Assembly: GCA_918026815.1 (NCBI GenBank)
Contig: CAKJVC010000017.1
Location: 806,001-870,000, forward strand
Reading direction: 5' to 3'
Source of the DNA: Chalara sp. BL73
Lineage: Eukaryota > Ascomycota > Leotiomycetes > Helotiales
DNA: 64,000 bases
The notes under the pieces were generated by a model. It was not told the DNA's origin. It saw only the letters and a list, made by a program, of their open reading frames with translations, and ran no database searches. The position numbers and the translations under genes are program-made. The first letter of the stretch is position 1. Each line of letters starts with the position of its first letter. Shown here piece after piece: positions 23,425 through 33,564 of the stretch.

Positions 23425-24374
23425 AAGGATCTATAATTAATACTAATACAACATAATGAATCCATTTGTCTGTACCTTATGTCTTCCATTGGTTCGTTTC
23501 ATGCTGTTGTTTGTCACCTGATTTAGGACAGCTTCGGTGTGGGTCGTTCTACTTGCAACGTGATGTGGGAAACTTATCTGCGGCGCCGCCGAGATTAATT
23601 AGGTTTCATGTTTGCCACTCCCCCCAATCAATACCACAGCCAGTGCTGTTTGTATTGGAACGCAAGATAGAAGGTGTCAATACACCGCGTTTCATGTCTT
23701 CGAAAGTGCCTGCCTGTCAGGTTTGTGTTGACAGCAAGATTACATTCGTAATTCTCAAACTCCGCAGTGATTCGAACCATGACGTCTAATGTATGTCGTA
23801 TCGTAGCTGATATGACCACTCCTACAACCAAGGCCCTTGGGACTTTGGAGTGGCGCAAAGCTTTTGTGTAAACGTTTTCTGTCTGTTGCATCCCTGGTTG
23901 ATGCATGAACCAATGAATTATCCTCTAATGTATTTCCAATCTCCAAAATGATTTAGAAATCAGTCTCGTCTAAGAGGAAGAAATTAAAGATGAAGTTGAC
24001 ATAAGGTTATGTTGGAGACTTCTGTTTTGGGAAATTGGAGGCTTCCTTCCGTTTGCTCTTCTATCCCTGCTTTCCCAATCTGGACATGTGGTTTCCTTCC
24101 ATGGAATCCCTAACCCCCTGTCTTGGCTACAAGGAATATTTGTCGTCAAAATTTCGGGGACTTCACAAAGCTAGACAGTCTCAATGAAAAAGGCACTTTG
24201 TATGCACTCACGTGATCAACAGTGCTCATGAAGTTTGGGAAGCTTTAAAGACTTCTCGGTCAGTTATCCGGAAATTCAATTGTTCTTTCTTTTGTACTCT
24301 TACAAAGATCTCTATTCAAATGGAATCGCGACCTCTTATGTGGTGACTCCACAGCACCAACAGCCGCAGTATCG
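23425..24374. other. Intergenic between convergent genes
   Basis: About 950 bp containing the 3' flanks of the tyrosinase and oxygenase genes. No frame with a recognisable protein and no repeat. Confidence 0.6.
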
Positions 24375-25490
24375 TCACGTCTCAAAGATCTCGTTGATGC
24401 GTTCTTCGAAATACTGCCTATATGTAACTGGCTTATACTTAGCCGGCCCGTGAGAGATTGGAAGACATTCCACGTTCGTGTCTCTTTTCGGATCCACGAA
24501 GTACGGGATTGAGTATCGAGCCCTGGTCATTCTCTCTTTCCCAGAGTATCGATCTCGAAGCGGTGGCAAGTGCACGCGATGAATTGTGGAAACAAGATAA
24601 TCTCTACGGCTTCAGCACCAAATTCTGGGAGTAGAAGGGAAATTTGGGGGTTATACCGTTACTCCATCGCATCAGGATATCGCCAATATTCATTAGCAGC
24701 GCTCCTTTAATCGGTGGAGCAGCGATGAATTCTCCCAGCGCGCCGGCCTTCTGGACTTCCAAGCCCCCACAATCATCTTGGAAGAGCAGAGTGAACGAGC
24801 CAAAGTCCGTGTGTGACCCCAGGCGCTTCATCTTCTCACGCAAGATGACAGACTCAGGCACGGGCGGGTAGTATCGAAGACTGACTTCATTTTCATGGCC
24901 AGAGTGGAAGCGTAGCAAGTACTCCTCGTCTTCGAGCCCAAGACCGACTGCAAGAACTTTAAGGATCTCTTGTGCGGTCGCCCAACATTCATTATAGAGT
25001 TGTGTGATCAGCTCTCGGAAGCCCGGGAGAACAGAGTCGGGAAGCCACACATTTTCATCATAAGGATCAAGGTCACTACCAAAGCTATAGGACTCCTGCA
25101 TTGATGTCAGAACTTCCACAGAAGAAAGGGAAGGAAAACCACGGTAAGATTGATTGCTAGATCAGAGGACTCATCTCTGGCTTTCCCAGTCGCCGGGTGC
25201 TTAGGCAAAGAAGAAGTTTTCTCATTTCCCGGCCAGGAATACCCTCGAAATGCCTTCGACCCTGCCACATTCCCTGCCTTCATCTTCTCTTCTTTACTGA
25301 GCTCAAAGAAAGCCTTGGAGAATTCGAAGGCTCGGTCTAGTACCCCTTTTGAGATTCCATGGTTGGTGATGTACACAAAACCAGTCTCGTGACAAGCTTG
25401 CACAAGCTCTTGTGCCACAGCTTGGCGATCTATCGCCCCCGAAGTACTTGAAGTCCACCTTGAGAGGTCAATTATTGGTAGAGATTCCAT
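24375..25490 (-). CDS. 2-oxoglutarate/Fe(II)-dependent oxygenase, isopenicillin N synthase-like, 337 aa
   Basis: Three exons (25143-25490, 24657-25095, 24375-24601) encode 337 residues; the introns are 47 and 55 nt. The N-terminal DIOX_N domain starts LPIIDLSRW and contains TGFVYITNHGIS and FRGYSWPG. The catalytic domain has the iron ligands in GSHTDFGSFTLLFQD (His, Asp) and STIHRVHLPP (His), and the 2-oxoglutarate-binding RYSIPYF. Splicing at the acceptor 24602-24603 restores NDYLVSTIHRV, the expected continuation. Such enzymes hydroxylate, desaturate or cyclise small molecules. The substrate is unknown. The neighbouring secreted tyrosinase could hint at phenolic or secondary metabolism, but the two genes are convergent and no backbone synthase is present. 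No signal peptide, so cytosolic. Confidence 0.9.
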
Positions 25491-26168
25491 GGCAATCTAA
25501 TAATGCCGCGTTTTCATGAAAACTTGTGATTTTCATCAAAGTCTGAGGGCCATGTGAGGTTAAGAAGCAAATTCAATCTCGACGGCTCAAGACGGCGGTC
25601 GAGTCGCACCTGGTGAACCTGCTCCTGCATAGTAACGGTCACCGGCTTGAAATTGTTCTTAAGGCGTAATCTGTGATAACATTGTTCAACGTCGAGATGT
25701 TGCACCAGCGACCAGAACAGGTGCTTTCAACATCGGAGTAGACAAGCAGTTACTCGATTAAGAACTTAATGGTAGGGTTCTCCTTCGTGATCACGAATTC
25801 GCAGCCCGTTACAAGCTCTCCTTATATTACACGAGATTTATGCATAAAACACGTGACATCGATCCTTCCCAGTGAGCTATTAGTCCACATATTGAATTAT
25901 CATTAGTTCTTTCCACTTCGAAGAACTCGCAAAACAACTGAGAGCTCACACCGCCACAATGAGGTTAGATAGGCTACATAGTTGTACATCTATCATCTCA
26001 GTTTGGTCTAACTGGTTCAATACTTGTAGCTGAAAGTTATCTCAGCATATAGTTGATTCGTATAAGGTACTCCGACCCCTCCATCCTTATTTTTTGCCAT
26101 CTAATCATCTACCAGAAGGCAAGGTAAAGGCTTATGAATATCATTCCTCTTGAATGAAGACCTAACAT
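25491..26168. other. Intergenic, 680 bp
   Basis: Promoter side of the oxygenase gene and 3' flank of the small secreted protein gene. No recognisable feature. Confidence 0.5.
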
Positions 26169-26550
26169 CTAGCCACAAGGCGGTGGAAACAACCTCCTAA
26201 TCACTGCATTCACAATCTCCGAATGACACCCTGCACACCGACAAAGCTATATCACGAAAGCACATTAGCTTGAATATCCCGGACACCAGATATCTTCCCG
26301 CTGAGTACTGTCGAGTTCATTAGAAAATAGATGGTAGGCGTACCTTCACAGACCCTGGTAGGTCACTCGCGGCGCCCTCATAGCTCACACACTTGGCCAA
26401 AATTGTTGCATTCCCCGCAGCAGCATTTGATGACAGACACAAGCTGGAATCAATCACATCCAAACATGCATATTCGTCCTTGGGGCATGGGTCTACTAAC
26501 TGGGCGTTCATGCCCCACAAGAAGAAAGAAAGAGCGAGAAAAACGCGCAT
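26169..26550 (-). CDS. Small secreted cysteine-rich protein, 94 aa, 8 cysteines
   Basis: Two exons (26344-26550, 26169-26246) separated by a 97-nt intron join in phase 0 to 94 residues. The N-terminal MRVFLALSFFLWGMNA is a signal peptide. The mature ~78 residues hold eight Cys: DPC, YAC, SLC, AKC, a tight LCRCAGC group created by the second exon, and the final PPPCG. One N-glycosylation site (NAT) is present. The Cys-dense tail falls in frame only when the intron is removed, and the intron has a good GCTAATG branch site; this supports the model. Size, secretion and Cys content are those of small secreted proteins often considered effectors in plant-associated fungi. No biochemical function can be assigned and I know no named family for it. 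Confidence 0.72.
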
Positions 26551-27394
26551 TTTCGTATTTTTATTCTGGTGGCAAAGTGCTGTGTTCTCGACATTAATGT
26601 GAAGATTTAGGGTGACAGATATTATATATGATCTCTATCCGGGAACGACATTCCGATCTCCGCTCCGGTCTCTGATTTAAATATCCTTTTGTACACGAGA
26701 TGCCTGATGAAAGATCTTGGTAGACACGCTTCGCACCGATTGATGTAGCTTGGTATCTCTATGATCACAGACGACGGGCATATGGATGAGCGAGAGTCGC
26801 CGAGTCGAGAAAGATATACATGACGAGCAATCCAATAGTCCTGGATGAAACCGTTGGGATCCTTTGCATTCGGCAGTTCGATGGTTCTCCTCATGAACTC
26901 TTGATGTACTCAACAACAGTCATTATACTTCTAATCTACGTTCAACATACATTGTTGCGAGTTCCTTTGTTACAACTGCCGTTTATTACATATTATGAAT
27001 GTATTTACCCAAAGACTATAACCATGCTTGTCATTCTCGCTAAAGCGATTTCGCCCCTGAATGGCGGGGTTAATGCAACCCCTATCGTTCTCGCTAAGGG
27101 ACATCTGCACTCCTTCCTGGAAGCGGTGCGGAAGAAGAGAATGAACGATGTTTTTCCGGTGGCTCTTGTCCGATCTTGTCCAATATACACTCGATAATTA
27201 GAAGCCATACCATAGGCGGCTCCATATGAGGTACTCAAACTTCGGACCGAGCCGTCAATTCAGCCTTCGAGCGGCGACTCTCCTCAATCTTTCCAACATT
27301 TTGTCGAGGTTTTCAATGGTACTTGTACCTACATCTGTTGCTTCCTTATCGCGTCTGAAGCGCACACTAAAAAAATACAAGTCTGAAATCGATA
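26551..27394. other. Intergenic, 840 bp, divergent promoters
   Basis: Lies between the divergently transcribed small secreted protein and DUF1996 genes. Overlapping short frames on both strands have no recognisable domain. Confidence 0.5.
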
Positions 27395-28573
27395 ATGAAG
27401 TGTAATACGCTTCTCATTCTGGGGCTTCCTAGCTTCAGTTATGCCCTAGTCCGCTTCCAATGTTCTCAGCTCGTTACCCAGAGACTCGACCCTTTGGTCA
27501 CCCCAGGTCAAATTCCGTCACCTCATGTCCACCAAATCGTCGGCGGTAACTCGTTTAATGCAACAATGGACTACGCAAAAGACATGCCTGGCGAATCAAC
27601 ATGTACAACGTGTCAATTCAGCGAAGACTTCTCCAACTATTGGACTGCGATCCTCTACTTCCGCGCCAGAAACGGAACATATCACCGTGTCCCACAGCTC
27701 CCGAATATTCTTTTCGAAGGTGCTGCTGGAGGAGGAATGACCGTGTATTACATGCAAGACCCGCTTTACGATACTGCGCAAAAGTCCAAGGTCAAAGCTT
27801 TCCAACCAGTAAGTCGCCCTCCTCGCCCAGAAAATGAATCCGATCCCCGGCAGAATGCTGATACCGAAAAAGGGATTCCGTATGTTCATCGGTGATGTTA
27901 ACGCTCGTAGCCTCCCGGAAGCTGCTCGCTTTCGTCAGCTAACATACACCTGCCTCGACACCTTCGGCACGCGAGAGCCCGAGACCATGGCATTCCCGTC
28001 TCGCGTCTGCAAGGAAGGCATCATGACCTCGGTGCGCTTCCCCAACTGCTGGGATGGCGTGAACCTCGACTCCCCGGACCACATGGCGCACATGTCGTAT
28101 CCCGAGACCGGGACCTTCGAGTCCGGGGGTCCATGCCCCGCCTCGCATCCCGTGCGCGTCTCGCAGGTCATGTTCGAGGTCATCTGGGACACGAAGCGGT
28201 TCAATAACAAGGAGGACTGGCCGGAGGATGGTAGCCAGCCGTTCGTTTGGAGCTTCGGCGACAGCACTGGGTACGCGAACCATGCTGATTACGTGTTTGG
28301 CTGGAAGGGCGACTCGCTCCAGAAGATTTTGGATACGGAGTGCTATGTTAATTGCGCGGGTGCGAAGACCCAGTCTATTGCTGACATGAATAAATGTGCG
28401 CAAGCGGTAGTGGTGGACGAGGATATTGATGGATGTAAGTTAAAGACCAGTTATATTTTTCTTCTCATTTGCACCAGCGCATGTCATCGTCCTTGGTACT
28501 TTGCTGACTTCGTGTGTTCGCCTATCTAGGGCTTGAAAAGCTTCCAGGAGGACATGAAGTTACTTATTCGTAG
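27395..28573 (+). CDS. Secreted DUF1996 domain protein, 339 aa
   Basis: Three exons (27395-27808, 27873-28434, 28530-28573) encode 339 residues with introns of 64 and 95 nt. A short signal peptide (MKCNTLLILGLPSFSYA) leads into a DUF1996 domain covering almost the whole protein. Family signatures include the N-terminal RLDPLVTPGQIPSPHVHQIVGGN, then PNCWDGVNLDSPDHMAHMSYP, and SFGDSTGYANHADYVFGWKGD. DUF1996 proteins are common in ascomycete secretomes, sometimes coupled to WSC domains; their activity is not established. The His-rich conserved motifs suggest metal or carbohydrate binding (inference). The last exon adds only 14 residues, with the family-like WLEKLPGG end. Confidence 0.9.
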
Positions 28574-28782
28574 GCTTCGACTTGGGTCTACTGGATGTCG
28601 GGAATAGAGCGGCACCCGGATTCAGTGGGGGGCAAATAATTGACGCGTGTATGCTGCCTAGCCTTAGATTTGGTCTCTCTCTATCAGCAAACCATGAATA
28701 AAGATCATCTTATCACTTGACTTGCATAACCTCCTGCATCTGAGCCGTCACGTGCCGTACTCTGGCTTGTCATGCACGTGAT

Positions 28783-29180
28783 TCATAAAGTAGTACAAAA
28801 TGTCTCCATTTTGTTCCCTTCACCCACGTCATAAACGGCACTGTTTGTGATCTTAATGATATCCCTAGGATAAACGTGGTAATTGTGTACGGCTTTCTGG
28901 ACCTCGTTCTTATAGAAAAGATACGCCTCCATCTCCAGATACACCTTCCCACGATCACATAAGACAATGATTGGGATGACGGTCTCCACGGCGTTTGCAT
29001 AGATGGGTTTGTAATGTTCCTTAACGGTGTCACTACCCTTCAAGACACACCAATGGCTAGGTCAGGGATGATCAGCTGGACATCGTCCGAGTAAAAGGAG
29101 TGTTGTTTGGCATAGTCTAGAGCGTTGAAAGCCTTGATATACTCAAGAATATCATTCACGGAGAGATGTAGTGTGGGCAT
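28783..29180 (-). pseudogene. SnoaL/NTF2-like protein with a single-base frameshift
   Basis: The frame from 29180 encodes LHLSVNDILEYIKAFNALD and DDVQLIIPDLAIGV, typical of fungal SnoaL-like cyclase/isomerase-fold proteins. It then hits TGA. One base over, the frame continues without a gap as LKGSDTVKEHYKPIYANAV and VYLEMEAYLFYKNEV to a stop at 28783. The two halves meet at about 29045 with an 11-nt overlap, too short for an intron, so a one-base indel is the simplest reading. A sequencing error is the alternative. The first ATG could also be 29228, but the family-like sequence begins at 29180. The family folds as an alpha/beta barrel and takes part in polyketide or small-molecule conversions. 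Confidence 0.65.
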
Positions 29181-29734
29181 TTTGGGCGCCTCGACAATCT
29201 GTAGAAAAGAAGTGTTGCTGCCTTTCAAAAGTGATGGTTTAGCTCTGGTATATTATGTGGAAGTTGCGACTTCTGGCTGCCTTCCCCGGCTATTTATACA
29301 ACAATTCAGGACATCGGCTACAATACGTACACAGTAGATCCAGAGGCCTAATAGCAAGAAATGCTTCAAAGAAATGTGGAGGGGAGGATATGAGTGCGGG
29401 GAAATATCGGTATGTGGGCACAAGGGGAGCAGTCACTGGATTTCGCCTCTTCCGAACGGCACTTCAAGTACGTCGATCATGATTCAAAATCAAACTGGAA
29501 TGAATAGGTTCAAACTCGCACCCCGCTTTCCGAACCTAACATATATTGGCTAACGTTGGATGTAGTTCAACCGAAGCACTTCCCGAGCCCTTCGGTAGGA
29601 CAACACGGTTGATTCAGTAAAAATCAAACTCTCACATTGAGGAAAAAGAGGCAGTGAAAGCGCCTTTTCTAGGCTTCCTACAGGCCAAGAGCCATACCAA
29701 AAGACCACTTGGTACATGATTATATTCACTTGCT
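29181..29734. other. Intergenic, no feature recognised
   Basis: About 550 bp between two pseudogenes; no supportable frame or repeat. Confidence 0.5.
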
Positions 29735-31226
29735 GGATTGGCCATTTTGGATGACTGGCGAACTTCGACGCTGCCTTTGGCGGTATTGTCCTGCTGATGC
29801 CTCCCTACCAGGAAGTCTCGGCAAATCCACTGCTACCACCAACCCAGCTGCTCAACAATGGAGACATGCTCACTTCTTCAACAGTCCTTGATCTAGCTTA
29901 CACTTCTCTTCATGCCACTTGGTGCTGCAGCCGCTGGATTTCTGGGAGGTCGCCTAGGTCGCCGTGGAATTCTCCAACTAGGTTGCCTCTTTGCTGCGGC
30001 TGGCACTGGAGGGGTGATGGGCACTCAGGGTTCTTTCACCAACTATATTGTTTGCAAATGTATTGGAGTAGGCTCGGAACGATTTATTCCGCCGCTCCCA
30101 CATAGGGCAATGAGTCCGTGGCACCGCGAAATAGAGGGTATCTCATGTGTTTCTACAACGTTAGCCTCGCCTCAGGGAATGTGGTCGCAGCTGCTGTAAG
30201 TCCTCTTACCCAATGGTCGCAATAACCGAACTGACCTGTCTTTAGGTCTGTGCCGGCACTTCGAAGCTAACGAATGACTGGCCATGGCGCACACCAATCT
30301 TTCGTCAGATGCCAGCAGCCTATTCCTCACAGGAGTCATCATATTCTTCCCTGAGTCTCCCCGATGGCTGTTAACAGAGGGCAAAGAAGCCAAGGCTTGA
30401 CTTTCTTTTGCGAAATTCAATCAGCGAGAACCTCAATCTCTAGAAGTTGATTGGCAGATCAATGGGGTCCTTCAGCACATTGAGCTCGAACTTGAGATCG
30501 CTAAGGGAGCGCCTTTTAAACAACTTTTAAACTGCCTGAACCTAAGTCGCTCTCACATTGCCCTCCTTGTGCTCTAGGGAAATGCCCTAGCCGGTGTCTA
30601 GTTCGTAATTCCACACGCCGCTCTTTTTCTTGCCCAGATTGGTATAACGAATCCCTATGTCTTAAATGTTGCTATTAGCTCTTGTGGTAAGACAATTCCT
30701 CAACTTCAATGGAATAAAGCTGAACGCAAACAATCTTCGTAGGCACGATCTCAAAGCCATTCCTTTGTGAATACGCCGGGCGCCGCATATCCCTCATCTG
30801 TGGTTACTTTGTGATCGGCGCCAGCACGCTTATCTTTGCGGTCGTTTCGTCAGCAATTGGACAGTCCAGCTCAACCACCCAAATCGACCTTACAGTATTT
30901 CTCTATAGCTGGGCGTTCACCTTCGGTGCCGCTTCTGGCGGCGTCGTGTAGGTCTCATCCGCTGATATGCGATCGCTATGGCTCCGAACAATCTGCCAGG
31001 CGTATGCTGTCACTATCTATGGGATTTGTAGCTTTGGAGCCGCATTTTGGACGCCATATATGCTCAATAAGGACTATGGGAACATGGGCACAAATTTCGG
31101 TTATTCCTACTTCGGCATTACGCTCGTTGTTAGTCTTTTAATATTCGGGTTTGTACCTGAGACTGGAAGGTTAAGTCTAGAGTAGTTTGATGAATACTTT
31201 GTCAGTGGTGGCCCGGCCTGGAAGGT
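29735..31226 (+). pseudogene. MFS sugar transporter pseudogene
   Basis: Fragments of a sugar-porter MFS protein follow each other in the right order but in broken frames: DAAFGGIVLLMPPYQ, PLGAAAAGFLGGRLGRRG, FFPESPRWLLTEGKEAKA, IALLVL, RRISLICGYFVIGA, YSFGAAFWTPYMLNKDYGN-like and FVPETGRLSLE. These include the PESPRW and PETGRLSLE motifs of the family. Stops interrupt the conserved frame at 30398 (TGA), 30575 (TAG), 30599 (TAG), 30949 (TAG) and 31183 (TAG), together with frameshifts in the first third. Several stops are one transition away from the expected codon, e.g. CAG to TAG in the expected EQFDEYF. A full-length functional copy would be about 530 residues with twelve membrane helices; this copy is dead. 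Confidence 0.85.
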
Positions 31227-31688
31227 AAGTCTCAAGAACAGCAAGATAGTTGCAGCTCATTTGGCAAGAGACTATAAATGAGAATATAATTAGTCGATTG
31301 TTGCCAGAGAGCACAGGTATGTAAAGGAACATGACATGTTCGTAAATGAAATTGGATTATCTAAGTTATCGGCTTTAATCTCATGACCTCCCTTTTGGTA
31401 AATCAATCTCTCTTGGTAATTCCCTGGCTTCGTAAAGGCACTTCTTATATCAAAATGGCGTTCTCACTTTTCGGCTTTCTTTTGGTAAGTATCTTAATAT
31501 TTATCACTTTAATACTAGGCTTGCTGCACTAAAGAAAATGAGATAAGATGAAATTTGTTACCAAAAATTGCATTGCAAACTGTTAGACTAGCGGATAATG
31601 CTTCAATTAATTTGAATAATAAAAATTGGTGCGTGTGAGATGCAGTATCCACACGCGACTTCTTGCTCGGTGTTGTATCATGTACTAA
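31227..31688. other. AT-rich interval, no feature
   Basis: Between the transporter relic and the intron-like array. No frame or repeat is supported. Confidence 0.5.
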
Positions 31689-32267
31689 CTAATGTTAGCT
31701 GACAAGGGTCGGTGAGACTCACCTTCGACTTGAAGTTTGTGCTATCGTTAGTATTCCTGTGCGCTATTAGCTGTTTAGGAGAGGAGACGTACCTTATCTT
31801 CTGAAATTAGTATGCCTATAAACTATTAGCCGACGGGGAATCAGGGACTTGCCTTGTTGTATTAAGATTTTACCTTAAATTAGTGTTTCTGTAACGTATT
31901 AGCTGTGGGGAATGACGGGTTCACCTTGATTTAGTTTTAATCTTGCCATGAGTTAGTGTTTCTGTCATGTGTTAGTTGTGGGGAATGGGGAACAACACTA
32001 CTCGCGCGGACATTGCTTTCGGTCAGTAATCATCTGTGCTGCGTTAGCTCTAGAAAAGAGGACTTACCTTTAAGATTCATTATTTGCTGTAAATCACCGG
32101 CCTGAAGGGGGATGAGGGCTTGTATCGTATTCCGATTTTCTCTGACTTAGTATTCCCTACGTCCTCTTTCTAATGAAACTGGTGGGCGAGCTCACCTGCT
32201 TATCTTTTTTGATCGGTATTTGTAATAACATCCTGTGAATGGTTAGTAATAGGGCAAGAAAACCTAC
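31689..32267 (-). repeat. Tandem array of nine mini-intron-like units, period near 73 bp
   Basis: Read on the minus strand, the same module recurs at 32233-32267, 32166-32195, 32087-32119, 32034-32067, 31962-31993, 31889-31924, 31816-31852, 31757-31792 and 31689-31722. Each is 30-37 nt. Most begin GTRAGT-like, GTACGT or GCAAGT, pass through a C/T-rich stretch, carry GCTAAY, ACTAAC or a variant, and end CAG or TAG. Spacers of 19-46 nt lie between them, and several start with A/G-A-A-Y-ACTAA. Three consecutive steps are 73, 73 and 72 bp. The third and fifth units from the 5' side have lost a good donor. No single frame stays open through all spacers, so this is a decayed micro-exon gene, a noncoding transcript or an intron-bearing minisatellite. 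Confidence 0.7.
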
Positions 32268-32528
32268 CTGTTTTGTTGCTTCATGGTGATCATGATTGGG
32301 TGATGGGCTTGAATGAACGGAGAGATGTGAGAAATTTATAGAGAATGAGCTCCCATTGTCTGGAAAGAACAATAACTTTGTAGTTGGCGATATCCTTTGT
32401 AACTTAGATTGTAATATAAATGGCATCAAGGGACTGAGGATACAGATCAAAGGAAGCTTTGTTTAGTTTGGTGTGTTACTCACAATGCTGACGGCTAGGC
32501 AACAGACAATGCAATTGAACTCCTTCAT
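32268..32528 (-). other. Possible first exons upstream of the mini-intron array
   Basis: An ATG at 32528 opens MKEFNCIVCCLAVSI, a hydrophobic signal-peptide-like start, followed by a good donor at 32483 and a TCCTCAG acceptor about 70 nt on. Continuing in phase gives only nine residues before a stop. The other frame after that acceptor stays open (ISPTTKLLFFPDNGS, HSSPSPNHDHHEATKQ) up to the first mini-intron. It fits the idea of a former secreted micro-exon gene, but the frames do not join and it may be chance. Confidence 0.3.
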
Positions 32529-33045
32529 AATGAATAGCTGCTGAATAAGAGAACTCTGCTTTCGATGTTTGAAATACAAAGAACAAGCAATTCTTCATAC
32601 TTGGAAGTGAATCTAAGCAACATGATTGGCAGGAAGAAATCATACTCTTGAACATATCTAATTTTCGAAAATTGACAACGACATATCTGAGAAGAAAATG
32701 CTACTGACAAGAAGTCAATCATATTAATATCCTCGACGATCATTCGATCTCGGTACAAGGTTCCCTATCAACTAAACCAAATAACCATCAATTAAACAGC
32801 GACAGGATGACTTCCATATCCAAGGAAATAGAAAAGAAGGAAGGCATGCTGAAGAGTGGCGGGACCACAAGCTCTAGCCAAGATAGCCCTTCTGATGTGC
32901 TATTAGGAAATTCTAAACGTACGAAAAGCTAAGGGTAAAACAATGCCATCCAGAAAATGCAGAAAAGTGACGTTCCTATGCCTTGGAGCGAAGAGTATGA
33001 GCGCATGATAATAGGTCTCGCCTTCCGAGCTGGTAACTCCAGCCT
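32529..33045. other. Intergenic, including a broken 5' end of the acetyltransferase
   Basis: Mostly AT-rich. From the ATG at 32957 a frame encodes MPWSEEYERMIIGLAF, which resembles the maltose-acetyltransferase N-terminal domain. It leaves the frame of the downstream gene near 33040. Confidence 0.55.
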
Positions 33046-33564
33046 ATGCTCAACCACAAGCTCTACATACGGCAAGCGCTGCCTGAGTTCAATGATACGT
33101 CCATACTCCCTTCCGACACGCTTGAGTCCTTGAGGACCAGACGTATGGCCGTAGCCAAACGCGTACTGGGGAAACTAGGTCCAGGTGCCAATATCGAGGC
33201 GCCGTTCTTCTGCACATTTGGTTGTCAAATATTGGTAGGCCAAGGCTGTTACATTGATAGAAATGTACGAGTCTTTGACAGTGCGCTGGTGGCGCTTGGA
33301 GAAAGAGTCCTGGGTGGCCCCGGGGCGATGATATGCACGGGTATGCATGAACTGGATGTAGAAGAGAGAAGAGCCAATGGCGGGAGCCTTGCAGGGCCGG
33401 TGGAGATTGGGGTCGATGTTTGGATTGGCGTGAATGCGATAGTCCTACCTGACATAAAGATCGGATCGGGAAGTACGATTGCAGCGGGAGCCGTGGCCAC
33501 AAAGTCTGTTCCAGAGAACACATTAGTCGGAGGCGTGCCTGATAAGGCACACAAGAAGCTTTGA
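33046..33564 (+). CDS. Hexapeptide-repeat sugar O-acetyltransferase (maltose/galactoside type), N-terminus frameshifted
   Basis: The 172-residue frame is a left-handed beta-helix acetyltransferase that would transfer acetyl from acetyl-CoA to a sugar hydroxyl. Visible elements: ESLRTRRMAVAKRVLGKLG, EAPFFCTFGCQILVG, the active-site region CTGMHELDVEERR with the catalytic His, and helix turns IGVDVWIGVNAIVLPDIKIG and AAGAVATKSVPENTLVGGVP. Family members of this type are about 200-220 residues and begin with MPW-EEYE-M. Exactly that start lies at 32957-33040 in the +1 frame, so a one-base deletion near 33042 separates the halves. The gene may therefore be a recent pseudogene, or the base may be missing only in this assembly. 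The remaining frame still contains the whole catalytic helix. Confidence 0.72.
   Translation: MLNHKLYIRQALPEFNDTSILPSDTLESLRTRRMAVAKRVLGKLGPGANIEAPFFCTFGCQILVGQGCYIDRNVRVFDSALVALGERVLGGPGAMICTGMHELDVEERRANGGSLAGPVEIGVDVWIGVNAIVLPDIKIGSGSTIAAGAVATKSVPENTLVGGVPDKAHKKL

Noticed and set aside
29500..29560. GGTTCAAACTC as a possible tRNA B box
   Set aside because: No matching A box or acceptor stem could be paired upstream.
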